In this document: positions 40,701 to 52,777 of the stretch, in pieces
How positions within the stretch are numbered: position 1 is the stretch's first letter
Layout of the letters: each line of letters starts with the position of its first letter
DNA from: Lethocerus indicus
Taxonomy: Eukaryota > Arthropoda > Insecta > Hemiptera > Belostomatidae
Length of the DNA stretch: 64,000 bases
Assembly: GCA_019843655.1 (NCBI GenBank)
Contig: JACDQD010000010.1
Span: 3,765,637-3,829,636, forward strand
Reading direction: 5' to 3'
Notes under the pieces: model-generated
Database searches by the model: none
What the model saw: the letters and a program-made list of their open reading frames with translations, nothing else
What the model was told of the DNA's origin: nothing
Translations under genes and position numbers: made by a program

Positions 40701-42704
40701 CCATTTCTGGTGTATTTCGTTTACGTTTTCCTAATGTAATTTTCCGATTCTTGGCCTAGTTCTGCTTTGTGTAGACTTAAATATTATAAACCCAATCCCG
40801 CTGGGTATCAAGCATGCCAAATATTCCCAGCCGATTAATTCGCCTTAATTATTCGGCAATGATTTAATCTTTGATATTGACCAGATAACGATTTTAATTT
40901 AAATCGTGTACAAAAAAAATTTTAAAACACTTCAAATAGGGTAAAAATTAGGAGGTAATTAAGAGTAAGAGGTACACAACAGAGGCCTGAACAGGAAAAA
41001 TTCTAACTCCGATTTTTTATGCACTGATTTCAATAAGAGAATAGTGTAGATGAATTTTAAGGACCATTGGGGAACACTGGGTATTTTTCTTGTGTGACCA
41101 AATCGTCGAGTGTAAACTGAAGGTTTAAAACTTCATTGTGACGCAAAAAGTGAGGTGCTATTTCTGTTATCGAATTCTAATTGGTTTCCTACGTATGTTC
41201 CTGCAGGCACAATTCGTATTTTGCCCGTTAGAGCGTTTAAACTATTCACTTCTAATTATGACGAAAAACGATTTTGTTCTCAATGATTTCCCATACTCGG
41301 CCAACTCAGCAATTGGGACAGCGGTCCGATTTCAACGCAAACGTCCGCATAATTATTGGCTTTTTGTCGCGAAACGACAGTTTTATAATGACTATATTTA
41401 AGAAATAGAGTTCTGGACTAACTGACAACTTTGGTTTCTCTGACTCGCTGCGCACCTGCAGAAGCGTACTTAATGCTAATGTTTGCATAAATGTCAGTAG
41501 GCCAAGACGTCTCTCGTGGACTACTGACAGTGACGTAAAACAAAAAACAGTCTTAAGGCAAAGAAACCGTTTGTAATATTCGCAGCGAGTCTACCTCAAG
41601 AATGCCTTCCAACGATGTTTTCAGGTGTAGGTCGTTATGAAAAATAAAAGACAAGGAAAACGCAACATTGCAACCGATTTTCCTTTACATGACTCCTATT
41701 GTGAAAGGCTTGATAATGGCCTCGCGATCCGGCCTTATTCTAGACCTATTTGGACTTATTCAGCAGCGTTGCACGAGCATCCTGTCTGCATTTTTACTGT
41801 CCAAATATTCCAAGAATCCAAATTCAGCAAATATTAGAATAGTGAATATCGATACACAATAGAATTACCATTATATCTCCTGCTTACATTACAAAAAAAT
41901 CAATAAAATAAAATCACGTGTAGTTTTAACCGAAAATTCTAATTATTCGATCCAATATTTATGTCATAATTGAATGAGTCAAGTCGGTTGAATTTTTCAA
42001 CGTTTTTGTTATTTGAATTATATTCTTATCCGTACATTACTAGCCTAACCGATTCGGTCCAACGATTCGTTTCATGGGGAAGTTAAACGCCGGAAATCGC
42101 GGTAATCGAATGTCGGTCCGGAATTGAAGTACGGGACCTCGATAGGTGGGAGGGCCGACCGCAATTGAACGGGCAAATAATTTTTACCCTTCTCGAATTT
42201 TATATATTTGTATAGGCAGCAAACAAAAATAAAATTTTCAAAAACAAACGATTCTACAATATAATTTTATATATGGCTCGTAAGCCTCTTGGCCAAATGC
42301 GGACCGTTCGGAATTCCGAACCTAGACAACAACTGAAGAAAATTATCAACAACAAAAAACAGCACACTGTGCTGACAGGTTGCTTTGTTCAATATTTTTC
42401 GCTCCATAATAAATCATTATCTGGATTGATCCGTGGACAAAAATCCAAGATCTCATAGTATCGTGTAAGATTGACACGACAATCGATCTGATTATAATAA
42501 TTGGTGGAGCGGCAAATATTAATCTAGCTACAAATAGTTATTACGGCACGTGGATTTGATGTGTGGATATTATCACTTTATTTGTTACGCAATTATCGGT
42601 ATAATCGAGACCGCTCCATTTTATTCCCGATTACAGGCCTTGCAACTCGTCTGGAGGCGTCGAACGCATAAATGGTCTATTTTTTTATATAAATTAATTA
42701 ATTT

Positions 42705-42930
42705 CAGGGACCGTAGGTTTCGTGTACTTCTGTCTCCTGCCCCCTGCTGGTTTAGTCTTTTGCTAGACCGGTTTCGTCTGATCGCCATCTTCACTAGCGG
42801 TTTTAGTCACTTCGGCACTTTGGATGTTTTTTGGGCATCCTGACTGTACTGCCTGGGGGGAACCTCTCGTAGAGAATATCTTGGTCCTCTCGTCCGAAAC
42901 AAAATTTGTTCTTCGTTGGGAAAAACCATT
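42705..42930. mobile_element. Foldback element, left part
   Basis: It starts GGGACCGTAGGTTTCGTG and continues with CTTCTGTCTCC, TTTTGCTAGACCGGTTTCG, ATCGCCATCTTCACTAGCGG, AGTCACTTCGGCACTTTGG and ATGTTTTTTGGGCATCCT. The inner section GTCCGAAACAAAATTTGTTC is inverted relative to the copy at 45820-46200, which reads AACAAATTTTGTTTCGGACG. The right arm is missing. Confidence 0.7.
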
Positions 42931-43155
42931 CCGTACGAACGCCGCAAACAAGAGGGATACGACGTGTAATTTAAGAATTTAGAAATTTAGAATTTTATAG
43001 AAAAGTTCGTCAACTGTTTGTATGTCGAGGTCACGGTGACTGGTGTGATTTGAAACATACCAGGGACCATTATGGACGGTTCGAAGGACCTTTAGAATAA
43101 TAAGATGACACTTAATAATACTGAAATTATTGATCGTTGTCCTCTCTCAGGATAG

Positions 43156-46100
43156 ATGGGCTGTTGTCTGAAACTGTTGGGGCTTTCGGCCCTTGTGCTC
43201 GCTCTCGGCGTTGGCTACGTTTGGCACAAATTGCAAGAAGTGGAAGACCCGCCTAAGGCCGTGGACCGATACTGGGGCAAAGGCGAGAGCCGACCGGACG
43301 ACCCTGCAATTAAACCTTTCAAAATTCAATTCACAGACACGGTAAACTGAATTTATTGCCAATTAAAATTTAAGCGTTGGCATGCTTACATTCGACACTT
43401 TCTAGAAACTGATTCCAACTTAATCGTAAAATATTCTAAATAGTGTAATTCTATTATCACAAACTAGTACTGTAAGGAGAATCTCAACCAGCAGGAGTTC
43501 CCGCCCCTGCTAGTCCGGGATGTCCCCTTTGTTTCGAATGCACATGAATGAGTTCCAATAGAAGGGGTTTTGTATAATAGATAAATAATAATAAATAAAT
43601 AAAATAGTACAATATTTTAGTTCATATATATCGTATACTCGTTTGAATCTACTTCTTACTGTTATTTTTCCAAATCCGTCTTAGGTCCTCCTGTCTTTCC
43701 TATATTTCCCCACGTCCTTACCCATTAAAATTTCCCATCATAATGAACTTTATTCCCACTGTTTATAGCATTTAACAATATTTCAAATATTTGCAATTTG
43801 ATTCAGTAAAGATAGTAACATTTTTATTTCATTTTTCACAGAATTCTAAAATAAACTCGTCAGTTGATAATCTTTCATATAATTTTTATTAATAGTATCA
43901 TTTAAATTCGTATTAATTATTTTATGTTTATTGGAGGGCACTGTTTTACGTAACTAGCATTACTTAGCGTACTTTGTGGTTTGAGATTATCCGTTTCTCT
44001 CGCTCCTTTGGTGCTAATACCAACCTAATTACTACAGACCTCTTGACTTGACCGTCGTGGTTTCATTTTACTTCTAATGGTTATTTTCCTGTTCCGAGAC
44101 TTAGTATCTCCTGACCTTTAAACTGCCTTTTCTATATTTCTCACGACCTTACGCATTCACATTGTTCCCCAAGTTAATGTACTTTCTCCCCATTGTTTTT
44201 CTGTCCTTGTACTTTTACTTATGGAAATCTTCATCTGGTGAAAAACGGTTCGCAGGGTAAATAGCCCTCCGTCCGGTTGATTCGGCAGAGACATTTCCGT
44301 TGATATTTCCCCCTTTTCGTGCAGTTGGTGAAAGACCTTTTGGACAGGCTGGCCAAAACTCGGGAGCTGACGCCGCCCCTTGAGGGTGCCGGGTTCACTT
44401 ACGGCATGAACACCGACTACCTCAAGGGTATTTTGAAGTTCTGGAGGACCGAATACAACTTCAAGGAGCGCCAGGACTTTCTCAACCAGTACCCCCACTA
44501 CAAGACGCAGATTTCAGGCCTCGACATCCACTATATGCACGTTAAACCCGACCCATCAAAAACCAAAAGTAAGAATGTCCCTTAACTTAACCTAGATTTA
44601 TCAGTAGAATCTTTAAAACCCGAGGGGAATTTAGGTGACAACGGAAATAGAATTTTGGATGTCCAATGATTTAGTCCAATTCGTTAAATATAATTTAATT
44701 ACTCGTTAACGTTTCCTCTAGCCACAATTACTTTATTGTCAGCTCTTGTTGTAGTTATATTCAGTTAGCTTAGTTACAGATAGGAATTATTAATCGCGTA
44801 TGTGTTTCTTTAAAAATATAGAACACTCTTCATAGCTCCTGTATAATGGCCATAACATTCATTTGCAGACGTGGAGGTAGTTCCGCTGCTGTTGCTTCAC
44901 GGTTGGCCGGGCTCCGTAAGGGAGTTCTACGATATGATCCCCATGCTGACGACACCCAGGAGCGAGGAGAAGTTCGTGTTCGAGGTGATAGCGCCCTCGT
45001 TGCCGGGCTACGCGTTCTCCGAGGGGGCGGCCAAGCCGGGAATGGGCGCCGGCCAGATAGCCATCGTCATGAAGAAGTTGATGAACAGGCTCGGCTACGA
45101 CAAGTTCTACATCCAGGGAGGTGACTGGGGTTCGGCCATAGGACAGGCACTCTCAGTTTTCTATCCTGAAACGTAAGCCCTTAGAACAAATAAATGTGTA
45201 AGCTCCCCGGTTCACTAACATTTTGCTTTAATACTACAATTAACAAATATGAAAAACGCTGGTATAAGATACACTACAGTCGGCCGCGGAGGTTTAATTT
45301 CGAACAACCTACTTCACATACCCGCACGGGATGTCCCAGACGGGAGTCCAACATTCTACAGGTTCTGACTTGTTTTACCGATTTTTTTAATTTCAGTGTG
45401 TTAGCCTACCATTCGAACATGTGCGCAGCTCTGTCGACGCGCGCCGAACAGTTCAAGTTCTTTATCGCCCACATGATGCCCTGGCTGTTCGCCGAAGAGG
45501 GGTACGAGGGCCGCTTGAGTGAGCAACCCTCCTTCATACTCGAAGAAACTGGCTATCTCCATATACAGTCGACCAAGCCCGATACAGTAGGTGGGTGCGC
45601 TTTAACTTCCCCCCCAAATCTTAGGAAAATGTCAACTTTAAGTGTTGGATAAAATTTGACTGATGCTAAATGAAAATTACTTTAAATACATTCTAGTAAA
45701 ATATTACCCCCTCCACGGACTATTAACAACCTTTTTAAAAACGTGTATATACGTTACGTATATATTTCTTGTAAGTTATAAGGTATTTAGAGAACTTAGC
45801 ATAGGTAAGGCGACAAAAAGTTTCTGTCTCCCCTCGTTGGTTTGGTCTTTTGGTAGACCGGTTTCGGTTGCTCGCCATCTTCAGTAGCGGTGTTAGTCAC
45901 TTTGGCACTTCGGATGTTTTTTGGGCATCCTCACTGCACCGTCACTGTCACTTGAATCCCTCTCTTCTCCGGCGCCCGTAGAACAAAGAACAAATTTTGT
46001 TTCGGACGAGAGGACTAAGGTTTTCTCTATGAGAGGTTCATCCCGGACAGTACAGTGAGGACGCCCGAAAAATATCCAAAGTGCCGAAGTGACTAACACC

Positions 46101-47478
46101 GCTACTGAAGATGGCGAGCGGCCGAAACCGGTCTAGCAAAAGGGCAAACCGGCGAGAGGAGACAGAAACACACGTAATCTACGGTATTCCAACACCTCGC
46201 AAATTGTTACAATTCAACTGGATATATTTTATGGACAAAAAAAATATAATATTACAGAAACTTGTTCTTACACAAAGTGAGGAGGGATGCAAAATTTGTT
46301 TTTAATTCATTCTCTTTTCTGGGTGGCATTTGTGAACGGTTTGCTCTCATGACGAAAATTCACCAGCGTTTATTATTTAATTGTGAAAAATTGGCTGAAA
46401 AGCGGATTTCGGTTTTGAGGTGTCGGCCTGAGCGATTCGCCAGCCGGTTTGGCGGCCTACATACTCGAGAAGTTCTCCACTCTGAGCGACCCCGCCTGGA
46501 GGACGAGGACGGACGGCGGGCTAGACAACTGGAATAAGGTCCACCTCTTGGACAACATCATGATCTACTGGGCCACATCCTCGATGACGACAGCCATGAG
46601 ACTCTACGCCGAGACATTTAACTCTGCCTACATGTTTATGAACAAGTGAGCGCTAGCAATTATTATCTAATTTTATTGTTCTACGCCTGCTTCTGAGCAC
46701 AGTTCAGAATGATGTGTTCAATATGTTATGTTCGACATGTTTGGATCAGTAAGTTGTGCTCACCATCCGTTTTTGATTCTGAGACAACTTGAAGCGAGAA
46801 AAACGCACGAGTATTTCCATACTCGTGAGGGTTTGGATATTCCAAATGGCTGCAGCATTTCGCATTTTAATAGTCCGTTATTTTAATTGTAAACTTTTAT
46901 CGAATAAATAACACAAAAACGTGAGTAAAGTGATATGCTGTAGGGAGGGCTTCTCACGTTTAGCACGCGTGAGTCATTCTAAACCAGTTTTATGCTAGTC
47001 GGGTCAGTGGTAAAGTTTCTTTATACCGCACTTCAGTTACTTAACGTTTAACTAGCTCCCTCTCACCTGGCCACCACTCTCCTCTGGCAGTTTACAGTTA
47101 AAGTTCCTTTCTCCCGGCATCTTACATCTACCATTATAAAATGGAAACATACTGGAAACAGAAGCTAGTATACTTTTGCCCTAAAATTCGAAATATCAAG
47201 GATTTGGCTCTCTTATTCAACATTTTTTGCAATTTCTCAACGTCGCAAATCCTGGCGTTTGCAGGTATCCAGTTCGTGTGCCTACGGGATGCGCGAGGTT
47301 CCCCCACGAGGGTCTGTACGTCCCCCGTTCGATCCTGCAGACCAGCTACCCGAACCTGATCAGGCTGACCGACATGCCCAAGGGTGGCCACTTCGCCGCC
47401 TTCGAAGTGCCCCAACTGCTCTCAGAAGACATCTGGCAGTTCGTTGGGACGGTGCGCAAACTCAAAACAGCAAATTAG
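43156..47478 (+). CDS. Jheh: Juvenile hormone epoxide hydrolase, copy 2
   Basis: Same reaction and fold as the copy at 26544. Six coding exons (43156-43341, 44325-44568, 44869-45172, 45397-45590, 46420-46645, 47265-47478) give 455 aa. Exons 1, 2, 3 and 6 have exactly the lengths of copy 1; exon 4 is 3 nt longer and exon 5 is 6 nt shorter. Residues 7-22 form the N-terminal anchor. Catalytic parts are intact: HGWPGS 154-159, D229 in GGDWGS, Y323 in GLAAY, E400 in RFPHEGL and H427 in GGHFAAFEVP. Exon 5 uses a GAG rather than CAG acceptor (46417-46419), required by the reading frame. Introns 1 and 2 keep recognisable homology to copy 1, so this is a tandem duplicate. Intron 4 carries a foldback element absent from copy 1. 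An AATAAA at 47499 is only 21 bases past the stop, so the true signal may lie further on. Confidence 0.93.
45820..46200. mobile_element. Foldback element with both arms, inside JHEH intron 4
   Basis: The left arm (about 45820-45935) runs GTTTCTGTCTCC, GGTCTTTTGGTAGACCGG, GCTCGCCATCTTCAGTAGCG, then ATGTTTTTTGGGCATCCTCA. The right arm (about 46050-46200) is its reverse complement, with CGCTACTGAAGATGGCGAGC, GGCCGAAACCGGTCTAGC, GGAGACAGAAACACACG and CTACGGTATTCCAACACCTC. The centre holds AACAAATTTTGTTTCGGACG. There is no coding capacity. It interrupts only copy 2, so it inserted after the gene duplication or was lost from copy 1. Confidence 0.82.
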
Positions 47479-47666
47479 CCAAAGAAAACATGCTACAAAA
47501 TAAATTTGAAACCCAAAAAAATCCAGAAGAAATACTTACTGAGGAAAAAGTGAAAAGAAACCGACTTTTCAGGCCCACTCCCTCTTCTAGGGAAAATCAT
47601 TTGGTAATGCACTTGGATTATTCAATTTGAATTAATTAATATGTTTTTATATTGCGTTTACAATTC

Positions 47667-47670
<4 letters not shown>

Positions 47671-47704
<34 letters not shown>
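47671..47704. repeat. (TA)17 microsatellite
   Basis: Uninterrupted TA dinucleotide repeat about 190 bases after the stop of the second JHEH gene. Confidence 0.97.
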
Positions 47705-47707
<3 letters not shown>

Positions 47708-50700
47708 AAATTATAAGAAATCGGAAATTTACTAGCATGCAATAATATGTAAATTCTAGGGGGACATGTTATAGGCACAGTTACTTACTATTAATTGTTT
47801 AATTTTAAATTAATCGATAATTTAATAATTATTGTATTAATGTGGCCCAACATTAAATTAAATTGAGATTCATACACTCCTCGTATTTTCACTCATTAAA
47901 TAATGAAAAACAAATAATTATTCGACTATCTAAAATAAGTAGCAAGAGATAACAGCTTTTTAGTTCTCTTATCTCTCATAATAAACATAGTAAACCCGAT
48001 TGCACGTGTTAAAGACTACAGCTGTGTGAAAAATCATTAAAATAGTGTCCAGAAGTTGCACTGCCACAACAAATTGTGCTTGAATGTCTTTACCATTCTA
48101 CAAAGTGCGTTCGTAAGCCATTATTCCTGTTGGTGTTGCCTGTTGCTGACTGTTTTTAAGACTGATAATTGTCCAATGATTGTTATTTTTAAAAATAAAT
48201 CTTCTCGAAACAAAAGTTAATGTAAATTATTTTTTATAACCTGTTTGGTGTGATAAAATTAGTTGTAGTACGCAAATACATAAATAGTACCAAATCTGAA
48301 TATGATTTGGTATTTGCCCATTATTCCATTAGCTTTATGTTCAAAATATCAACAATCAATAATTAATAATAATAGTATAATAAATATACATATTATTAGG
48401 TTGTAAAAAATTATACTGGCTTTAATTTATGGAAGGTATATTATTAATATTGTATATTGTTTGCACCTGCATACAGTTTAATTTATTTTCAGGGTCATTG
48501 AAGAAAATAAAAACAGATGAAGGAAAAATATTTGTGCATTTATTATTAACAATATCTAATATTCAATGACTAGTCCAATTGAATAAATAATTTAAGAATG
48601 ATAGAAAGATATATGTCATGAGCTGCCTAGTTTCAGGTAAAGTGAACAAGTTCAGAGATTTTTAAAAACCATATCTATTTTAATAACGATATTAAACTTG
48701 TCAAAAAATGTATTGACATTTTTTTAAAGTATACATCAATTGATTTTTCATTTCCATGAAAATTAAAATAGTGATATCTATTAATAAAAAATTACATATA
48801 CATTCCATTTTCATTTGATCTATTTACTATTTGCAATTCTAGAATGGAATAAAAAGTACTTATGTATCAACTCAAGTTGTACATTTAATAAGTTATATTT
48901 TCAGGTAATTTTGTTTATCATGGCTCATTTTAGTGAAGAGATCTAAACACCCTGTCAGTTTCAGGTGAATATTATCTTAGATAAGAGGATAAGAACTATG
49001 CAAATACCCGTGAACATCTTATACGTAAATATTTTAATGAAAATGATGATCAAATGTATGTGATAAATATTATAGTTGAAAATTACTAAAATCGACTTGG
49101 AAATACAGTTGTAGATGACTACAGTTTAATTTATTAATAAAACATAGTGAACTTTTGCTAGTGAGATTTGATCATTGCTGTTGAACAATTTTATTAATTT
49201 TCTGTTCCCATTATTCCGTTGATTATGCAGGGATGAATCATTGGCAGCCAAACAATATGTAAGTACCTCAATATATTACTTAATGATTGCTATTGGTGTT
49301 GGATAAATATAAGGTTTGAAGCAAAATTCCTATTTACACGACATAATCCATAATATATAATTATACAAAAAATAAAATATATCTTTTCAAACAGCAACCA
49401 TGCTGTAGTTTCAATGAATGGGCATTTCAGCTAGTAATATAAATATATACACACACCACCAAAATGAATAAAGTCGACTCCAAGACCAAAGGACTTGATA
49501 AATTAAATTTCTTAATTCATTTTTTAAATTAATTTTTAAATATTCATAACAAATTAACAGTACACAAAAACCTCTCTTAATTTTTTGTATTTGATATTAT
49601 TTTATAATTATTATATTTATGACTTTTATTAATGCAAAAAACTGTACCTTTAATTTCTAATTTGTAATATTTAAATAATGCGCCATAGGGAATGGATTTA
49701 AATAGTCCGCCGCTAGATGACGGCAATATCAAGCAGGCTTTGACTTCACCTTGCGGCGATCATTCAAACTACAACATGGCCACTGTTTCAAGAGGCGCAT
49801 TTTGTTTCTTCCCAACTAGTATTAACATTATTCCCCCGGTAAAACAAAATTTATTATTTGCTATTAACTAATTTATTATTTACTATTAACTAATTTATTA
49901 TTTAGTATTCGATTTCATTAATAATATTCGCATATGTATATTTAGATTTGTTAGAGGTTATAATTGCTTTAAACAGCTCCCAACCATTGTACTAATGATT
50001 AAAGAGACTCTGAATTAACAAATCTTTTAAACAATTGTTTTCAATGATTATATACTTTGCGCAATTAAAACTAATTTTGATGCAATAATATGAATTATAA
50101 TGTTATATACAAATTCAAAAAGTATTTCAGTAAACTACCGAAAATATTGGTGGGTTTTACATACAGCTGTAATATTTTCATGAACTGATAAATGATTTAC
50201 TTATTAACAAATGAGATCAGGGATACTTATTAAGATCAAAACAAACTCTAATTTGACAAATATATTAATTACAAAGTGAATTAAATATGCTATACACACG
50301 TTTTTCTTTAAGACACAATTTTTTATACTAACTCCATTTTTGGTATTATACCTTCTTATATAATCTTAAAATGGTATAATAAGGTACTGTGAAAATTATA
50401 ATAGGAAGTAATTCTTTGAAAATTATGATTATTTTGCACATTTAAGTAATGTTTAAGGTTGGGATGTGAATATTTCATACGGCGCAAAATAATCATTTTT
50501 ATTAAAAATTAATTAGCGTTGCACAGAGTTTTAACCAATTCTTTGCATATACATAAAATATTGTACTATTTTTTTAGAATAACAACAAATATATGAAAAT
50601 TCCTTGCTAGAATTTTATCGAAATATAGGCAGTAACTAAATTTTAACAACAAAATAAGGGCCTATTATTAATATTGTACAAAATATATTCTGCGTCATTT

Positions 50701-50850
50701 TTGCTGTCCAACTGTAATAGTCATGTTAGTGGCCAGTTATAAAGGACAATCGATTATAATTGGGATCCTAAATGTTAGAATCAACGTTTTATTGAACAAA
50801 TTTAATGTTGGCAGAAATGCAAAAGTAATAGGCCTGTGTTGTGGCTGAAA
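47705..50850. other. AT-rich, CpG-poor intergenic block
   Basis: Mostly featureless AT-rich DNA. The one exception is a small CpG-containing patch at 49680-49840 (listed separately). No gene can be supported in the rest. Confidence 0.5.
49680..49840 (+). promoter_or_regulatory. Isolated CpG patch with a possible first exon
   Basis: Inside an AT-rich block this patch has many CpG, a CTCF-like core (CCGCTAGATGACGG, from 49710) and an ATG at 49776 in ACAACATGG. From there 21 codons run to CCCCCG/gtaaaac, a plausible splice donor at 49839. I find no downstream exon and do not recognise the peptide (MATVSRGAFCF...). Confidence 0.22.
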
Positions 50851-50979
50851 CGGACTATGGGTTACTGTGTATTTGTAAGGAGGAAAAGGGAGGAGCAATA
50901 CGCAGAATGGGAGGAGGAAATAAGTTTGAAAATGAAAAGTGTGTCAGTCCCCCTAGCGCAAAACGGTAGGAGTGGTAGG

Positions 50980-51065
50980 AGAAATCTGTAGTGACGTCGA
51001 CCTTGGGAAAAGCCAAGTGAATCAGATGCCGGCCTCGTACCACTGAGATTCTCGGCACCAGCCGG
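50980..51065 (-). repeat. Possible tRNA-related (SINE-like) fragment
   Basis: On the minus strand GAATCTCAGTGGTACGAGG resembles a tRNA A box, and about 40 bases later GGTCGACGTC loosely resembles a B box. No tRNA cloverleaf is evident and no SINE tail was defined. Weak call. Confidence 0.2.
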
Positions 51066-51149
51066 GGAATAGAGCCTTCTATTCAACAACCCACTATCAG
51101 TGGTTTATTTTTTGCCTTATCCGAAGCTTCGCACGCTCTTTTTGCCCAG

Positions 51150-51241
51150 CTGTAGCCAGTTAGTTGTTTGACTGTTGGAAGGAAGAGTGTTGTGAATTCT
51201 GTTTTCAGAGTGCGGCGCACCCCAGCCCTTCATCCCTAAAG
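51150..51241 (+). promoter_or_regulatory. Candidate 5' UTR exon of the CAAX gene
   Basis: A GC-richer stretch ends in CATCCCTAAAG/gtaagt, a consensus donor at 51242. A matching acceptor (TTATTTTTTTCAG, ending 52726) lies 51 bases before the start codon of the CAAX gene at 52778. These would form a 5' UTR intron of about 1.5 kb. The transcript start is not determined. Confidence 0.35.
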
Positions 51242-51541
51242 GTAAGTTTGACCATTACTTACATTCTTATATTTATTTATTGTTGTGTTTATGGGTGTGG
51301 TTTGAAAATGAAACACCTTTCAAAGTGTAGCGGGGTTAAACGGGTTAATATTAAGACGATACCATGGTATCGAACAGTCTGGAGATAAAATTTTCCCGAT
51401 AGGACTTATTTATTTTGTTAGAAACATTTTCCTGTCGACAGCACTATAGTTACAGTACGATGTTTGTTATCGTTACACCATATTAGGGCCGTGTAAATGT
51501 TTGGTTTCGCTGGTTGGCGCTTTGTAAATAATTCATGGTGA

Positions 51542-51567
51542 GGCGTTAGGCGTTAGGCGTTAGGCGT
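51542..51567. repeat. GGCGTTA x3.7 minisatellite
   Basis: Three perfect copies of the heptamer GGCGTTA and a partial fourth. Confidence 0.95.
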
Positions 51568-52391
51568 GTCGTCCTGATAAAGTGAAGTCTCCCCTTCCCG
51601 GGCCCCAGGAGGGTATCATGACCGCAGATCACTATGAGCATAGCTACGCGATGATACGTAGTATAATCCGCAGAGTCGTTCTAACATATTCATTTTATTT
51701 GGACTTACCTTCGAGTCCATCACCCCGCGCGCCAAGTATTCCCAACTGGAGGATTTTTATATGCTGGCGCTGTTTTCATTCTCCCATCTAAAGTGCAGTT
51801 CCAAAAATAAATTCTGAGCAAGGTCTGCTCACAAGTTCTGTTTTCCTACTGACGTATTTTCAGTTGAAAAACACGGAATACAATTAAAAAGTATAAAGCC
51901 CTTCCTTTTAAAACACTGCTTCAGAGAGGGATTCAGAGGAAGCCCAAAAACGCGCTCCCGTGCCAATAGCCAGTAACATAAATTGTTGCTAAAATGTATT
52001 CTCGCTGACACCATAGTGATCATAGTAAACAATGTATGGAGAATTAGGGACGGTTCGGAGCATTAATCGACTTTCGATTAGAACCCTCGGTTTCGAGCGA
52101 TATTAGCAGAGCCCCGTGGTTCTATACCGGCAGCGAGAGATCCCAACTGGTCTTATATATGCCAAGCCCCCTAGAAATAATATCGCGTATATATTTTGAC
52201 GGTATTAAATCCCTTCGGGTCTGTTAAACTGACGGTGGAACGAACCCGCAGCCCTTAGAGAGGTCCAATCAGCCAATACAGCCAATATAGCCAATTGGAG
52301 CCACTTCCCACGTTGCCCGGCTTTCACGTAGGAACGCGTCCTACCTTGAAAATTTAGCACATCGAGGTCAATATTAAGCATGTCGCTTTTA

Positions 52392-52392
<1 letters not shown>

Positions 52393-52428
<36 letters not shown>
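52393..52428. repeat. (AC)18 microsatellite
   Basis: Uninterrupted AC dinucleotide repeat in the putative 5' UTR intron of the CAAX gene at 52778. A long minus-strand frame that runs through it is an artefact of the repeat. Confidence 0.96.
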
Positions 52429-52431
<3 letters not shown>

Positions 52432-52777
52432 GTATGAGCCGGCAAAAGGTTGCGGGCCTTGTAATTCCTTTCGGCTGGGATCTCTGACCCAGTAATTTAT
52501 TTTCTGAACGCCATCTTCCAAAAACCTTTTCGTATAGAAAGGGTAAACATGCTCGGCAGAATATTTCTCGGGTACTATATTTTGTCTGTTTCAATATTGC
52601 TCCGTGAATTGTGAGTGCTTTAGCTTGGGTTAATATTGATATCCCGTTTAGTAATAACCCGAGGATATTTCCAATTCTCATTTGCCGTAGAATTGACATT
52701 GAAGTACCGTTCGCTTATTTTTTTCAGGTTCGAGCCAGTTTACTCTTTATAAAGTACAATAAGAATTAAAGGATAAA

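Larger units (their letters stand above)
36401..43149. other. Intergenic region between the two JHEH genes
   Basis: No protein gene is recognised. GC- and CpG-rich patches at 36580-36730 and 37490-37790 may hold untranslated first exons or promoters (the second is listed). Foldback fragments lie near 37965-37990, 38245-38300 and 42705-42930. The longest frames, such as a minus-strand one at 39207-38917, have no family resemblance. Confidence 0.45.

Noticed and set aside
51542..51567. GGCGTTA repeats as interstitial telomere
   Set aside because: The usual insect telomere unit is TTAGG; GGCGTTA does not match it, so this is a plain minisatellite.
52205..52699. Minus-strand 164-codon frame
   Set aside because: It runs through the (AC)n microsatellite, which has no stops in that frame, and the rest resembles no protein; it overlaps the putative 5' UTR intron of the CAAX gene.
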